Source of the DNA: Tubulanus polymorphus
Lineage: Eukaryota > Nemertea > Palaeonemertea > Tubulaniformes > Tubulanidae
Length of the DNA: 64,000 nucleotides
Assembly: GCF_964204645.1 (NCBI RefSeq)
Contig: NC_134028.1
Location: forward strand, 11,513,001-11,577,000
Direction of reading: 5' to 3'
Under the pieces are notes generated by a model. The model worked only from the letters and a program-made list of their open reading frames with translations, was not told where the DNA came from and ran no database searches. The position numbers were made by a program, and so were the translations under genes. Each line of letters starts with the position of its first letter. Within the stretch, counting starts at the first letter, position 1. Shown here piece after piece: positions 1 through 16,472 of the stretch.

Positions 1-3385
<3,385 letters not shown>

Positions 3386-3520
3386 ATGCAAATCCAAATG
3401 TATATGATAATGCGCATGCGCATTGGTTACTAGCACCTTCCGAATTGAGCCCTCTTGGATCTCGCTTGCGCGCTCAATCTCTCTTTCCATGACGTCGCCC
3501 ACGAATGAAGACGTGATAGC
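3386..3520. promoter_or_regulatory. Promoter-like motif cluster
   Basis: Within 135 bp there are an octamer motif ATGCAAAT (3386-3393), a perfect NRF1-type palindrome TGCGCATGCGCA (3411-3422) running straight into an inverted CCAAT box (ATTGG), and a CRE-like TGACGTCG just after an ATG at about 3490. A donor-like CAG/GTAGTA follows near 3571. Motif clustering of this kind is typical of TATA-less animal promoters. The ATG opens only an 18-codon frame, so no gene is assigned and strand is unknown. The motifs are seen; promoter function is inferred. Confidence 0.35.
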
Positions 3521-3925
3521 GCTGAAAACGACGAAAAAGCAATAAAACCTATGTATTATCGCGCGCTTACAGGTAGTACATTTACCGATACATTTGTGAA
3601 TATAGTAATGTAGAATATTAGGCTTTGTTTTGCTTGGTTTTCTTCGATGTTGCCTGTTCGCGAGGATTGAATAACTGAGTCAGAGCTTTTATTTCTTTAT
3701 GAATGAACTCGCAACATGTCGAACATGCTTACGTCAATGTACATTTTATTACGCGTAGAAATGAACTTTTTGGCCGAAATTAAATGAGATAACAGGGCAC
3801 GTAAATATATGGATATGATGGCAGATAATATGACTTCATGTTGATTTTTACAATCTGATTCAATTTTTACAATGGAAAAACGCGACTTGATCAGACAACC
3901 GCTCTTTATGCCACGTTGGATATCC

Positions 3926-3928
<3 letters not shown>

Positions 3929-4004
<76 letters not shown>
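3929..4004. repeat. (TA)n microsatellite, about 38 units
   Basis: Pure alternating T and A. The 60-residue frame through it is mostly Ile-Tyr and is not a gene. Confidence 0.98.
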
Positions 4005-4006
<2 letters not shown>

Positions 4007-5032
4007 GTGGAAAATATCTTTAGTTCCATTTCCAGTTTAATTTACTATGCTTAAGTCGTTGATAAGTCGTCAACTAAAGGATTGTCCCAACGAAGACCTA
4101 AACAGGCCAACTAAATAAATATACTTTTCTGTACATACGTAACGTTTTGGAAAAGTGGAAAGAAATTTATTTAATATTGATTAAATCCAAGTGCTATCGC
4201 CCTAATTAATCAAGCCCAATTTTATGTTTAAAACTAGATAAACTAATTATAAATCGGAATGATTATCTAAATAAGTGCCAGTTTCAAACTGAATGGATAG
4301 CTTTCGTCCATCGAAGGATTAAAAAACGGTCGAAATTATTTTTCTATCGAGAAAATTATATAAGGCCGATCCCGGATGTAAAAATTGGCCAGAATACCAG
4401 CGTCTACCCATTATTTCAAACCGGAACTTATTCAACTATGAAGCATTGCATCGATTGTGCCCTATGTTGTTTATTATATCACAGACCAGCATTTTGGGAT
4501 GAAAATATCAATCGGTGAACTAAAACGAGGAAATTCCGATCTATACACGTTAGTCACTGTCAGTTCAAACTTTCAAACATTTTTGACTCGTCCTTTTTTA
4601 CGTAGGTTGTTGTTAAGCTGATAGATATTTTCATTTCCTAAATATGTACCAAAATACATAGATAATAAATGTATTTTTTAGAAATACGCATCAATCTTTG
4701 TAATATGGAACATATCCGGTTGGTTATGCATGGCTTTCAGTTCTTAATTGATCGGAATTTTTCTTTGAATCTATATTTGGTCGAGATATTTTTGGCTTCA
4801 GGATGTTCATATTAGGGCTATTACCGATGCACTGCTCTGCTTTCTTCAATTCCGAGTAAAATCTAAATAAGTTGCGGTCAGCCACTGAATTTTAAACAGA
4901 TGCAAGCACGAAAGCTAGATAGACTACGAGGCAAAAAGGAAAGCAATGACATGTTTCTCCTTACTGCTTAGCTTAAAGGTTAACCAAGCTTAACCCGGCC
5001 GGCGGCCTATCTATCCTGTGCATTACTTTTTC
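4005..5032. other. Non-coding stretch, nothing recognised
   Basis: AT-rich with no repeats or exon-like frames that I can support. Confidence 0.55.
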
Positions 5033-5036
5033 TTAA

Positions 5037-5835
5037 AGGCCGAGGAGCAGTATAAAAGCCCAATCAATGTCAAAGATGGCAGTACCCATGAAGCAATAGT
5101 GCAGTGGAGAGCTCCAACGGTTGAAACTGGAAATCTCCTATTTTCTCTGTCAGTTATCCGATTTGGACCCTCCTTTTTGTCAGACATATGTATTAATGTG
5201 TAATATATTCATTTCTGCAGTCAAAAATATGTTTTAGGCCCTCCTCTACGAGAAATTAAGCTTTTTAGTTGGTATTTCCTTCAAAATTTGAATCTTTGAA
5301 TGACATAGAGGGAGGAGTTATCCAGTGAATTAGTGTAGCTCACAGAGCACATTAACAGTAATTTGATACCTATAGTCATCAGTATACATAAACAAAACAT
5401 AGCCTCATTCATAGTACCAAAATTTGGCAACATCAAAACTTTTTCTATGGTCAATGGATCAGTCTGAAATTTCGTACACTTGTTTAGCTATCTACCATCA
5501 ATGTTGTGTCCTAATTTCATCGAAATCGGATAAAAATTGATGATTTTCAAAAAATTTGAAATGTCTCTAAAATGTTTAATCTTGGCCCTATCTCTACAAA
5601 AAAAGATCGCTAGCATCAGATTTTCATTCCCACTATGACTAGATTATATAAAATTAGTTTAGAACTTGATATGAAAACTTTTATGAATTTGTCAAATTTT
5701 ACTGTGTGTGACCTGCTTTTCTGTTGTGAGCCAACCTCGCTCACTCTAAACATTTTAAACAAGATACTGTAAAAGTGGGACGGCCGATCTCAAGTGTTTG
5801 CCACCCGGTTAACTAGCATCCATACTCCTCGGCCT
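5037..5835. mobile_element. piggyBac-like non-autonomous element (MITE), TTAA-flanked
   Basis: The left end reads TTAA then AGGCCGAGGAG (5037-5047). The right end reads CTCCTCGGCCT (5825-5835) then TTAA. This gives perfect 11 bp terminal inverted repeats and a TTAA duplication on both sides. TTAA target duplication is the hallmark of piggyBac-type transposition. The 799 bp interior has no transposase frame (only a 61-codon ORF from 5018), so mobilisation would need an enzyme from elsewhere. Superfamily assignment rests on the target site alone. Confidence 0.72.
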
Positions 5836-5889
5836 TTAAATCATATCATTATTTACTATAACTGACCCGGCAGCTACAGGAATGAAGTG

Positions 5890-6257
5890 ATAACAAATTC
5901 TATTGTGCTTCACAAAATGACCCGGTCGATTAAGAGAAACACGCTAATATTAATGGTTATACATGTTTCAATTTAGAGGTGGTCAATTCCTATCATATAT
6001 CTGCGCCACGAAAAACTGTTGGATTAACCATTGATTCTATAACAAAATTCGTTTCAAAGTCCATGGACAAGTAACACATTCTATTGCGCTTCACAAAATG
6101 ACCCGACCGATTACGAGAAACAAGTTTTCTTAACCTAATATTAATTGTTATACATGTTTCAATTTAAAGGTGGTCAATTCCTATCAGATATCTGCGCCAC
6201 GAAAAACTGTTGGATAACCCATGGATTCTATAACGAATTCGTTTCAAAGTCCATGGA
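5890..6257. repeat. Tandem duplication, about 181 bp unit, two copies
   Basis: Copy 1 (about 5890-6070) and copy 2 (about 6071-6257) share long blocks, for example CTTCACAAAATGACCCG and TCTGCGCCACGAAAAACTG, ending in CAAAGTCCATGG. Copy 2 has a small insertion after the first block. Scattered substitutions show that the duplication is not very recent. Confidence 0.9.
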
Positions 6258-9200
6258 TTAAAAAAAAATCCTTTCTAAAACTGAGACAAAAATCATTTAC
6301 ATTTAGCTTTTTTAACTTATTTTTAACGTACTAGAATACGTATGGTGGTAAACACAGGTCTTATCTAACTGATAAAAGACATTGCAAAAGCACCGGCAGA
6401 TATTTTCTTGAAAACCCGTAGTTCTCACGGATGTGTTGAATATTTTACATGCATGCACCAACTGGTCTTACTTGCGATTAAGGTGTTGATGATCACCTAT
6501 TTTTGTGTTAAAACATTTCAACCTAAAAATATTATTTGTGTCAGCAGTCGCGTTCCTGTTTCAATGAACAGTTACTGAGAAAGACATTGAAATGTGATGA
6601 AATGGCATTGCTTGTCACTTACCGACCCTATAATCTGAATTTATTTTCCCTTGTTCATATATATTCTTCTTGTTGTCTACCACTGTGAGCACATCGGAAG
6701 GGCTGGTTACTCTTCAAGGGTAAAAATGTACTGGATAATAATGTCACTGGCTTTACTACATCGTTTGAAGCACAGCGATACGTATATACTGATGAGAACT
6801 GACTGAGAGAAAACCGTGTCAATTTGGGAAGCACCCACAAGAAAAATCCTCTTAATCTTAGCTTCCAATTTCTTTTTATGTAATTATAACTTTATTCATA
6901 TCCTTCTTTCAATAATCAATATCGTTCGATATGCATCATCTCCATCTCCATTATTCACCAACAATATATATATATATATACACATGTTTCCAGGAAGCGT
7001 AGACGAACAAAGTACACTGGTAACCTTTTAATCAATGACGAGTGAAAAACGCCTCGTATAATGAGAAGTTGGTATATTTCACAACTTGAAATATTAAAAT
7101 GGTGTCGTTCCATTTTGTTTTTCAGTCTTTTCTGCGGATTTGAAACGTAAAGCACCAAGACACGATTAAACGAGACGTTTGTAGTCAATTACAATTTGAT
7201 CCATAATTATTCAGATTCATTTGCATTAGTGAGTTGACCTTTCTCTACCGGGTGATATTCAAGGTGAATTGTAACTGTTAGAGTCACTCAAGAATTTGAC
7301 CAGATGGTACGAACCTCTATGACACCCACGACAGGTATCAATCAATCGCACTACTGCCAACCGTTTCGAGTTGGCTTGTCACGGGACAGCTCAACATTTC
7401 TCGGAAACTTGGCTATTATATCATTTGAACACCGTATCTGCGCGCAGAACGATCTTCTATTTCATAACAAGTAAAACGCACGCACGGAACTCTCATTTGT
7501 GAGTTGTATTGTCGTTCCTCATAAATGGGGTGGGTGTCAGTAAGTACGCACGCGCGCACGCACGCACTCGAGTTGAGTAATTTCGAGGTAACTCGCGGAT
7601 GTGGTCAAGAAAAATTCTGGTTCATTCGGTAAGAATTTCGTCGCCGGCAATGGCATTGTGAAGGACGGCATCTCGCTACTCGTTTTCACGCGCACTGATT
7701 GACAGGGATTGGTTGAGAGTCGGTATTTCAAATGACATCAAAGAAATGGCCGATTTCTAGTTCCCGATTTTACCACATTTTACTGAGAATTTGTATGGTC
7801 TTACTGTCCATATAAATCGGATGGTATCGAAATAACTTTGTTTAGTCGGGTTTCAAACCTTTAAGTCATTGGATCGATCAGTGCCGATGACTGTCGATGA
7901 ATTGAACTTTCGGAGATGTGTGCAAGGATATCTATTCTTTCTCGGCGTGCATCGATTTGAATTAGGTCTTGACAATTTGGAGGTAAGTAAACGAACGAAA
8001 ATTATTCTGATTGAAATAATCGATTGAACTTTCATATATTTTTAATTGTGCCATCTGCTTCCTGATGTTACATATGGTTTTTCATATCTAGTTTACAATT
8101 CTACTTACGATGTTTAGATAATTTTGTTAAATACGAGCTTTCTGATTCAGCGAAAGGATGCCATGCTCAAGCGAGAGGCTAACTATGAGTTTTCCATTCA
8201 CATTTCTCCTCATATTCCGAAAAGCACAAACTTGGATTTGACCTTAAAGGTACCCGGTTCTTTGGGATTATTTGTTCGAATAAGAAATACCAGTTTTGGT
8301 AGAAGAATTTTAACCAGTTTCATTCATTAGACAAATACTTTGCGCGCTGGATTATCATTAGGCTGGTATTTTGCCTCAAAAGCCGGCATCATTAGGATTT
8401 CTAAGGACATTCTGTGAGATATAGACTGACAATGCCCTTTGAAATCCTAACTGTGTCTGTCACAATCAACGGAGATCGATCAGAGGCGAGCCAAGGCTCT
8501 AGTAAACGTCGGATAAACTGAATTCTTATGAGCCGGGGTGAGCAGGAATCACACCTCGAGTAAGTATTCCAGGTACGTTAGTATACGACCACACCGCAAC
8601 ATATACAGGAGGGGTCCTTAGTCATTGCAGACGATTAATAATTTGGAGTGACTCAGTGACCGCAACCACAAATTCACGTTAATCTTTACATTCATTACCG
8701 AACAAAAGAGATATATACGAGAGCCAATCCCTTCAGTAGTACCGGGTTTTGAAAGAATGGGGGGAGTCATAGGTAAATACAAAAATGAATTTACCTATGG
8801 CTCCCGGATTCCTGGATTCGAGGAGTCAAGGCAAATATGACCCCAAATTCAATCGTAATGCTATTTGGCAATAGAACACTTACGGGAGAAAAGATAATAT
8901 CATGAAGGAAAATCTAAATTGTAAGCTTATTTAGTCTCAAATTAAACATGCAAAATGCATTGAAAGCCTAATTCTCGTACCTGATATAGTTCTCATTCTT
9001 GCAAAAAGGCAATCGCGCGCGCACGGTCTCCATAAACTATGCGAGACAAAGCGATTAGGGAAGAAAAAGTGACAATTTCAAAAAAAGCAAGCTTTTCCTA
9101 GAATGCACTACAATCAAGTGATTTGTCGGCGGCATTTTATTGAGTACAAACTCGATGCTGAACCCGTATTTTTTCCGATGGACCATAAAATTCATCTGAA

Positions 9201-9720
9201 TGCATTAAATATGTATTCATTATTTACCTTGAATCATCGTATTATTTTGCTATGAAAGTCCACTTCTATTGTTTTCTAAAATGATTTATCATAAATTAAT
9301 GAGTCCCAAGCGGCTAACCTTTCATTTTGAAAAAAAAACAAATCAAGTTGAAATGGTTTAGAGGGCATGTGCCAATGTTATCTAAGTGAGTTAAAAATCC
9401 GTTTTATCAGGATAAGGGACTTCTGGTACGTTCCGTGCCAGTCGGTCACCCAGGGAGGGCATGCGAGTGTGTTACGTAATTTATCGCGCTGTTCCAGGAA
9501 AGCGCTCGCGTTACGATCGAGCGATCTAGTGTAATGCCTCCTCAGAGCCATGTAATAGATAGTTCATGAAGATCGATTTTTACTTCTATTTATAAAATAA
9601 TTGGCCTACGTTCCTGGAAATAATCGACCCATTTTTGCGCTTTGTTGATTTATCAGTTCGTTTCAGAGTGCTTTTAACTTGATATTTGTACACTCGGTGC
9701 TGAATAGGTATACTTGCAGA
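6258..9720. other. Non-coding stretch
   Basis: No gene supported. A short (TA)n run lies at about 6964-6980 and an ACGC-type simple repeat at about 7547-7566. ORFs of 60-77 codons on both strands show no domain and are probably chance. Confidence 0.5.
8761..8804. repeat. Strong hairpin, 17 bp arms
   Basis: GGGAGTCATAGGTAAAT pairs with ATTTACCTATGGCTCCC across a 10-nt A-rich loop, with one G-T mismatch. Its role is unknown; it could be the terminal hairpin of a decayed mobile element. Confidence 0.7.
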
Positions 9721-9825
9721 ATGATTGTCCTTTTATTTGCTCTTCTAGTGGGAGTTAAGGGGGCAGTTTCACAGAACGAATTAAATTTCCATTTGTCACA
9801 ATACACAATACTAATGAAACTTTAA
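9721..9825 (+). CDS. Candidate small secreted peptide or signal-peptide exon, 34 codons
   Basis: An ATG at 9721 follows an acceptor-like TACTTGCAG/A and opens 34 codons to a TAA. The first 18 residues, MIVLLFALLVGVKGAVSQ, are a textbook signal peptide: short N-region, Leu/Val-rich core and small residues at a likely cleavage site (GVKG-A or AVS-Q). The rest (NELNFHLSQYTILMKL) is unremarkable, so this may be the first coding exon of a secreted protein rather than a complete peptide. Near 10039 a short frame encodes SGGFTSSNYPYQ, resembling the first strand of a CUB domain, but no intact CUB fold follows. Function unknown. The hydrophobic leader is seen; expression is not shown. Confidence 0.3.
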   Translation: MIVLLFALLVGVKGAVSQNELNFHLSQYTILMKL

Positions 9826-12288
9826 GCTTCTCGTGAAATGGCCCCCCAAAACATCACAACTCAGTCTAAGTTCCTGTCAATGTTCACGACTTAGCACACA
9901 GCCGAAAACTGTGCGCAACGATAAAAATAATCGGATAAACTGGAGTCAAACGAAGATTAAATGTTATCATTACCATATAGAGATTTACGGAGTAGGGGTA
10001 GAAGAAATGAGATCCCCACTATGGATCCAAGATAAATTATGGTCCATAGCGGTGGTTTTACTAGCAGCAACTACCCCTACCAGGCAATACTAGAAATATG
10101 TCAACAACTCTTTTCGAACACTGTTGGGCGTCTCCACGCAAGAAAATCCCATAGCAGCTCGACTAACTTTAAAAACACTCCAGCGAGAATAAATAATGCG
10201 ATGTACTGGCGAAACCGTGAAAACAAACGGGTGGTTTTAGTCCGTGGCAGTAGGGGCCCTAATTTCCCGTGCAAGTGGGAACCCCGTGGGAGCTTGGGGA
10301 CTGGGTAATCCACACTTCTTAATTCTCGGGAAAAAAGTTCTAGGTTAAAAACCTTCAATTTTTGGATTGACAAGATGAATACCGGCTAATGAGATGTAGT
10401 TTTCATTGTCTCGTCACACTTTACACGAGTTTTTTCCGTAATGCCACACCGATAAAAAAATCATGTTTCTCGGGCGGGGCAATCACCAAAATAGGTAGGG
10501 AATTTTTTTTTCTTTTAGTAGAAAAACAATTTTGGGTTTACTTTTGAAAATTGGGTAGGTCGCCGTAAATAATTTTTTCTGGGCCAACATTTTAGTCAGG
10601 AATATGATTAACAGCTATAGTAGACCACGATACTAAAAGGAAATTGAGGTGTTTGTACAATTACCTATAAACAAACTATATTTTGAACATACTTCAAGGA
10701 ATTCCTGGAATTTAACAATCCAAGGTCCCCACCATGTCCGATTAGCAAAGGTGTTTGGGCATGGCTGCACCATTTCCAGAATCAAATTGTTAAATCCGAT
10801 GTAATTGAATATTTTTTTATGATGATCTCAGTGCCGACATCACGATTTGATTGAAAAGAAAAAATATTTACAAGACATTTACAAGAATGTAGAGATTGGT
10901 AGTCGGTCGGGCGCATATATATTTTTGAAAAAAGTAATTTCACCCATTCTTTCTGTTTGAAATATTTTTCTAAAATCAGTCGGGGAGAGGCTGGTACAGC
11001 AGTGTTTCCAAGAGCCATGATCCAACAGCTTCCGTTGCAACGGTGGAGAGAGATTGGCGGTTGATTAATCACCAAAGCAAGCTTCTCCTGTGACAAGACC
11101 CACATTTTTTCTGCGGGCACATGACTCTGGGTGATCACGAAGCAACGGACATCATGAGTAATACGTGATACATGTATACACAAATTCTACAATGCTCCAT
11201 CAAAATCTAACAAAAATGGGCCTAAAAAGCACTTGGCTTCCTCGGGTACTTCCACTAGTTCAAAAATATCAAAACAGACCGACTTAAGTTCTGATGACCA
11301 ACATTGAGAAAGTTCTATCGCTCTTTAGGCCATTCAAAATTGATACCATGTTTCTCATCACACTGGTTTCTCAAAGTGACGAGGGAGGCAGTTTATTTTT
11401 ACCATTACAAAAAGAAATTAAGAGAAGATTGAAGAAGAGCCTGGAGGAGTCAGCTTTTGTTTTCATCTAGATGAAAAATGCAGTTACGATTGCACGTGGT
11501 AGCCACATTTTTACCTTTGGATTTTCGTTATCACGATTAGGAGAATCACCGCATGCCAGAGCAACCTGCACCTTTTACAGTTTCGAAACCCGATCTACGC
11601 GAACCTCGATCACCTGATTCATTGCCGAAGATGATACGAACACAGATTTATTGATGCGGGCGGGAATATTCAATTTTTAGAATAAAAAATAACATAAATC
11701 ATTACACTAGACGCGGGAGCGCTCAGTTCATTTTTACCGGATTTTCGTCACTGATTTTTCCGACGAAAGCGATGATGAGAAATACGGTTTCATAGGGCAA
11801 ATATATTTGTTTAAAGTAATTTCACAACTATCTATCTTAAGAGCCTGAAAGAAAGTGAGCGTTTTATTTTCAAACATCTTAATTCAAAATCTTTAATTGC
11901 CACGGTATATGTTGCCGATGAACCGTGCTCTTTGTGTGTCTTTCGGCCTCATATGGGTAGATCCTGGCGCATGCACCAATAGCCTCAATAGCCGATCGTC
12001 TGCGACGGCCCTTTGTTTGAATCGAGGTGATTCCAAGAAATCCCCTCCCCTCCCTCGATAGGCCGAGCTGCTCATGAAATTCATCTGTCGCTTCCAGTCC
12101 ACTGACTAACTAAATCAATCTACCTTCAGATTAATTTGTACTGCTACAGCCGAAGTCCGTTATGACGCCATCATTTTCGATAATGGGCTTACTTACCGCT
12201 TATTTTTGAGAGAACAATATTCTTCATATCTTCGTTAAAACACCATGTTGCTCATCTGTTCCAAAAACGGTATAAAAAGGAAAGTATA
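9826..12288. other. Non-coding stretch with unassigned ORFs
   Basis: Contains a 90-codon minus-strand ORF (10101-10373) and a 133-codon minus-strand ORF (10782-11183). Neither shows a recognisable domain or repeat origin. In DNA this AT-rich, an isolated ORF of this length can arise by chance in 64 kb. Confidence 0.4.
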
Positions 12289-12406
12289 CAGTCGAGCTCC
12301 ACTTCAAGGACCTCGGATATAACGATTTATCGGTTATTGAAAACCTGGCAATTCGCAGGACAATATTTTCTGGTCCTCTGACTTTCGTTATAAGGAGGTT
12401 CCACTG
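12289..12406. mobile_element. pogo-like MITE, copy 1 (TA-flanked)
   Basis: Starts CAGTCGAGCTCC and ends GGAGGTTCCACTG, flanked by TA on each side (12287-12288, 12407-12408). The interior carries GGACCTCGGATATAACGATTTATCGG, split here as GGACCTCGGATATAACG then ATTTATCGG, and TTTTCTGGTCC. Related copies lie at 14.6, 16.5 and 62.6 kb. TA target duplication and CAGT termini fit the Tc1/mariner-pogo group. No coding capacity. Confidence 0.7.
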
Positions 12407-12408
12407 TA

Positions 12409-14618
12409 AAATTCACTTTTCACAACGGATATAAGGGTCACCTCTGCTCACCTGTCTCAATATTGAAAATGCACATAGTCGGTTAGCATCATTTCCTGGA
12501 AATTAACTGACCACACATAACGGATCCATTGGCACTGCCATCTGCTTCTTTCATTCCATTTTCTATTAACTTTTTGAGGCTTACAGGAGAATCATGAAAA
12601 CCCATAGCCCTGAAAGATTATTTACCCCAGGTTAATAATATTAATTTACTTTCGTCTTGATACCGGCAGACCTCTAGCTTTTCAGTTCGGATAAATTTGG
12701 ATTGTGATTAATTTTTGAAAGCACGCAAATATGAATTTCTTTCTGCTTGGCCTAAATCGATGTTTATCAAAATGCATCTCGCCTCCACAGACAAATCCCC
12801 CTCTTGAAAAAATATCTTAATTCCGAGAATTTCACCCCCAGAACACCAAAGCCGGACAAAGAAAGTCGAAATAATCTAAGTTCAGGCGAACCACCTTCAG
12901 CATGATCGAAGTCCGACTGGAAATATGTTCCGTCTATCTTTTTCGTGGTAAGTCGATTCCCAGTTATTTTTCATCGGACGGAAATGCATTGCTTATGAAA
13001 CTATCGCATGTTGCATTTATCAATCTATTAACTATTTATTAGATACTAAGTAATCTTTAATCATCGCGTTATCAAATTTGTTTTCAATATCATACATTAC
13101 AATTAGGCAAATATCGCATTATTATCTGACGATAATAGATCTAATATTATTCAAACTTTAAATAACCAGGTCAAAGCTAATCGGACACTGATTTATAATA
13201 ATATATATAGCATCAATTTATAAGTGGTTTTTATAATTATTCTTGGACACAGACAATATATGCTCTGCTCGCGTATCTTTTAATGTAAACTGTTAAATAT
13301 CATTTTTCAAGAGGCTAGTTTGCAAGAAATAAATCGCTCCTAATTTGCATGGTTTTCTCCTGAACGAGATTCTTGGTTGTTGGGTGTTACGCCATTTTCT
13401 AGCCCCCCTCGTGGGCGACAAAGAACTTACTATACAGAATTATGCAAATGCCCACTATGTTTCAATCAATCGTAAGAATTGTCCAGAAGAGGTATTAGAA
13501 TCATTTTCTAAATTTCGGAGAGCATAATCACCTTGTACATTAATGGTGGTAAAATTTAATTCCTTCAGAGATTTTCCCTCAAAGTGCCAACTAACATGCG
13601 AAAATAAAAGTGAGTCTTTGCGGTAGTTCAGAAATCCTTCCAAAATCCTAGTCACCTAGTCCACAATTTGTGAAAATCGTGATTATTTCAATGGACAAAT
13701 ATTAACTTGTCTTGTTTTCGATATTTATTCAATTTCATTTGCGGAATAAAAATACGATAAAATACGACGATAAATATGTGTATTTTGCACATTAAAAATC
13801 CCTTTGAAACGGCGGTTTCATATTTCATCGGGCGATTCGTTTTATTCAAAACAGTTGCTTCAATCAATACGCATAAATATGACGTCATTTTAACCTTATA
13901 TTATGCACGTATATCAGTCAGCGCAACCAGACTGTGAATTTTTATTTGATGGCCGATGGCTGAACCAAGAACACATAAATAGATCTTGTGGTTAGGCAAA
14001 ACCTTCTCAATTATCCGCTTCACATCGTACATCGCAAATTACATTATACGATGGAAAGTAAGATATCGGATGAATTATTCTGAACTCCACAAAAGAATTT
14101 CTGATATTTTCAAAATGTCCAAACTGTAACTAGCACTATTTGACAAAAAATTGATAACTAGTGCTGTGTTGAAAGTCCAGATTTGAGCCACCGCATTACT
14201 AATCTAAAATGATTACATTCGCAACTAGAAACATTGGTAAACCCTGATCTTTCCAACTAAACCCATGCTCCCAATTAAGATTTTAGCTAACTGGGCCAGT
14301 CAATCTATGCCAGAAAAAACATTTTGTGTCCTATATTTGATTCAAATACGAATTCTATAGGCGGTAATGCAAAATGGGATTAGTCGTGCTAATGTGAACA
14401 TGTCGTTGGATTCGCAAGAATGCATAATTTAACATAATCAGAGCTGCATCCAGGTCAGCGAAACACAAATGGAAGATTTCGAACCCCTGTCACTTAAAAC
14501 ATGATTTTTTTCGTAGCGGTTACAACGGTGGAATTCATTGTGATCAATTTCTCCTACATTCATGATTAATTATGTGTACATACACATTTGGAATTTCGGG
14601 AATTCATGGCAATATACA
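12409..14618. other. Non-coding stretch, nothing recognised
   Basis: Several ORFs of 60-66 codons near 13.3-13.9 kb lie on opposite strands over the same DNA and have no domain. No repeats noted. Confidence 0.5.
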
Positions 14619-14620
14619 TA

Positions 14621-14790
14621 CAGTGGAACCTCGTTACAGCGAACTTCACGGGACCAGAAAATAATGTTCGTTATGACCGATAATTCGTTATATGCAGTAT
14701 GAAATTAATCAAATTTTCTTACTTTGGACGACTCTATATTTGTTACATTCGAATCGTGTTATCCGAGTTTGTTGTAAAGAGGTTCCACTC
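14621..14790. mobile_element. pogo-like MITE, copy 2
   Basis: Begins CAGTGGAACCTCGTTAC after a TA and ends GAGGTTCCACTC before a TA, giving about 13 bp inverted termini with one mismatch. The interior contains GGGACCAGAAAATAATG and GTTATCCGAGTTTGTTG, shared with the other copies. 170 bp, non-coding. Confidence 0.78.
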
Positions 14791-14792
14791 TA

Positions 14793-16470
14793 CTATCCGC
14801 TTCTGCAAATCCACATTTCTTTTATCAGATGACTAAGTTTCTTCATGTTTTACAATTCTGTCTGAAGCTAATGAGAGCACTCGGCCGAGATACAAAGTAC
14901 GCCATTTTCGCCAAGTTTTGATTGTTTAATTGAAGAGAAAAAATCTCAAATCGAAAACCATCATCCTCATATAAACCATATCAAACCTTCACCGATGGGA
15001 ATATTTACGCGTCACGTTATGCAGGGAAAATATCCAAAAGAATTCCGTAACAAATCTCTATCGTTTTAAAGTTCCGACCATTTCTAGCGGAAAAAACGAT
15101 ACTCCATTGTCCACCTATGAACGTATTAACGTGTGGAATCAGACCCACTCACATTCAAATCGAAAGTACTTCACAATAAACGACTCCGTATAGGTTTCCT
15201 CCTTAAATCCCATAGGTTCGACCAAAACTTCCAAAATTTCTCGACCTAACTAAACCTACTGTGGAGACGTTTCGATACCAAACATTTTCTTCCCACTTGT
15301 AGGCACCCAGCCATCAGCTAATATCCATACCCTCATCACCGAATTCGAAAATTATCAAACTGTTTGAAAATCTCACAATCTTACGAAAGTGCAAATTTGT
15401 ATCGCTTTCTTTACTGTCGATCAAAATTAAATTGTAATTGAAAATACTGCTAATATATTGAAAACAATTTGAAATTTTCAGTGTGATTTAACATGCCATA
15501 CACAATTTTTTTACTTCAATTGATTTCATGTATCATTCTTTTGTTGTTTTTTCTTTTAGTTTATCTATCGTTCATGTATCGCTATTGTTTATTATCACCA
15601 TTCATTTTCACTGCTTTGTAATAATTTTTCTTTTTACCATACCGTTATAATAAGTGTTACTATATACATGCACCAGCTCTGTTCTCCGTGTGTAATATTA
15701 TTTTAGCTATATTACTAATTACTAGACTATTGTAATCATTGCTATAAATATGTTAGTCGAATCCTTCGACTTAGATAAAGTCAGACTTCGAATAATTCGG
15801 AATTCCAGCCGTTTTCCAAAAAACGACTAGAGAATTAATTTTTGTAAACGGAAAATTTATATCAACCATCTTCAAAAATGGTTTTAAAATGCAGAATATT
15901 TCGTTTTTTTCTATTCTTATGCACTAACCACAACCACAACTGTTGACATCATCGATTTCAAGTCAGTAACAGGTAAGAAATCAAACTTCAATGGGGGAAA
16001 ACAGCCCTCTGACTTTCTGTGAGTAATGAACGTTAAACGATTTTTTATTTCGGGACCATTATAAGTATTACGAGACAGAAAATTTTCTGACTGATGAAAT
16101 CGACTTTGAAATACATGTATAAATTTCAATGAAAAAACGGGACTCAATATTCATCCGTTATAAGCGATTATCAGACATTCGCCGATACGTAGGACAGACG
16201 TAGTACACGTTACCTTGCATCGCTGTAGTGCAGATCAGGAACAACAGTCTCCCCCGGTAAAGATGAAAGTCTATGTCAGTTAAGGTCCGGGGTTATAATA
16301 ATCTTATGGTAAACCCACCCTTGAACAGTGGCCTCAGTTATGAGACACAAGACTACCGAAACCCAATAACAGATAAAACAACCAAAAATAAAAGCACACA
16401 AACATAAGCCTGGGTCCAGGGTAATTACTACTTGGAATAATGAAACATGTGGCCTGAGGGCAATGTGAGG
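14793..16470. other. Non-coding stretch, nothing recognised
   Basis: A 76-codon minus-strand ORF (15917-16147) has no domain. No other structure is supported. Confidence 0.5.
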
Positions 16471-16472
16471 TA

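Noticed and set aside
10036-10308. CUB domain exon (SGGFTSSNYPYQ)
   Set aside because: Only about 12 residues resemble CUB; the Cys and aromatic pattern does not continue, and a stop precedes the frame without a splice acceptor.
10782-11183. 133-codon minus-strand ORF
   Set aside because: No domain or codon signature. One ORF of this length is compatible with chance in 64 kb of AT-rich DNA.
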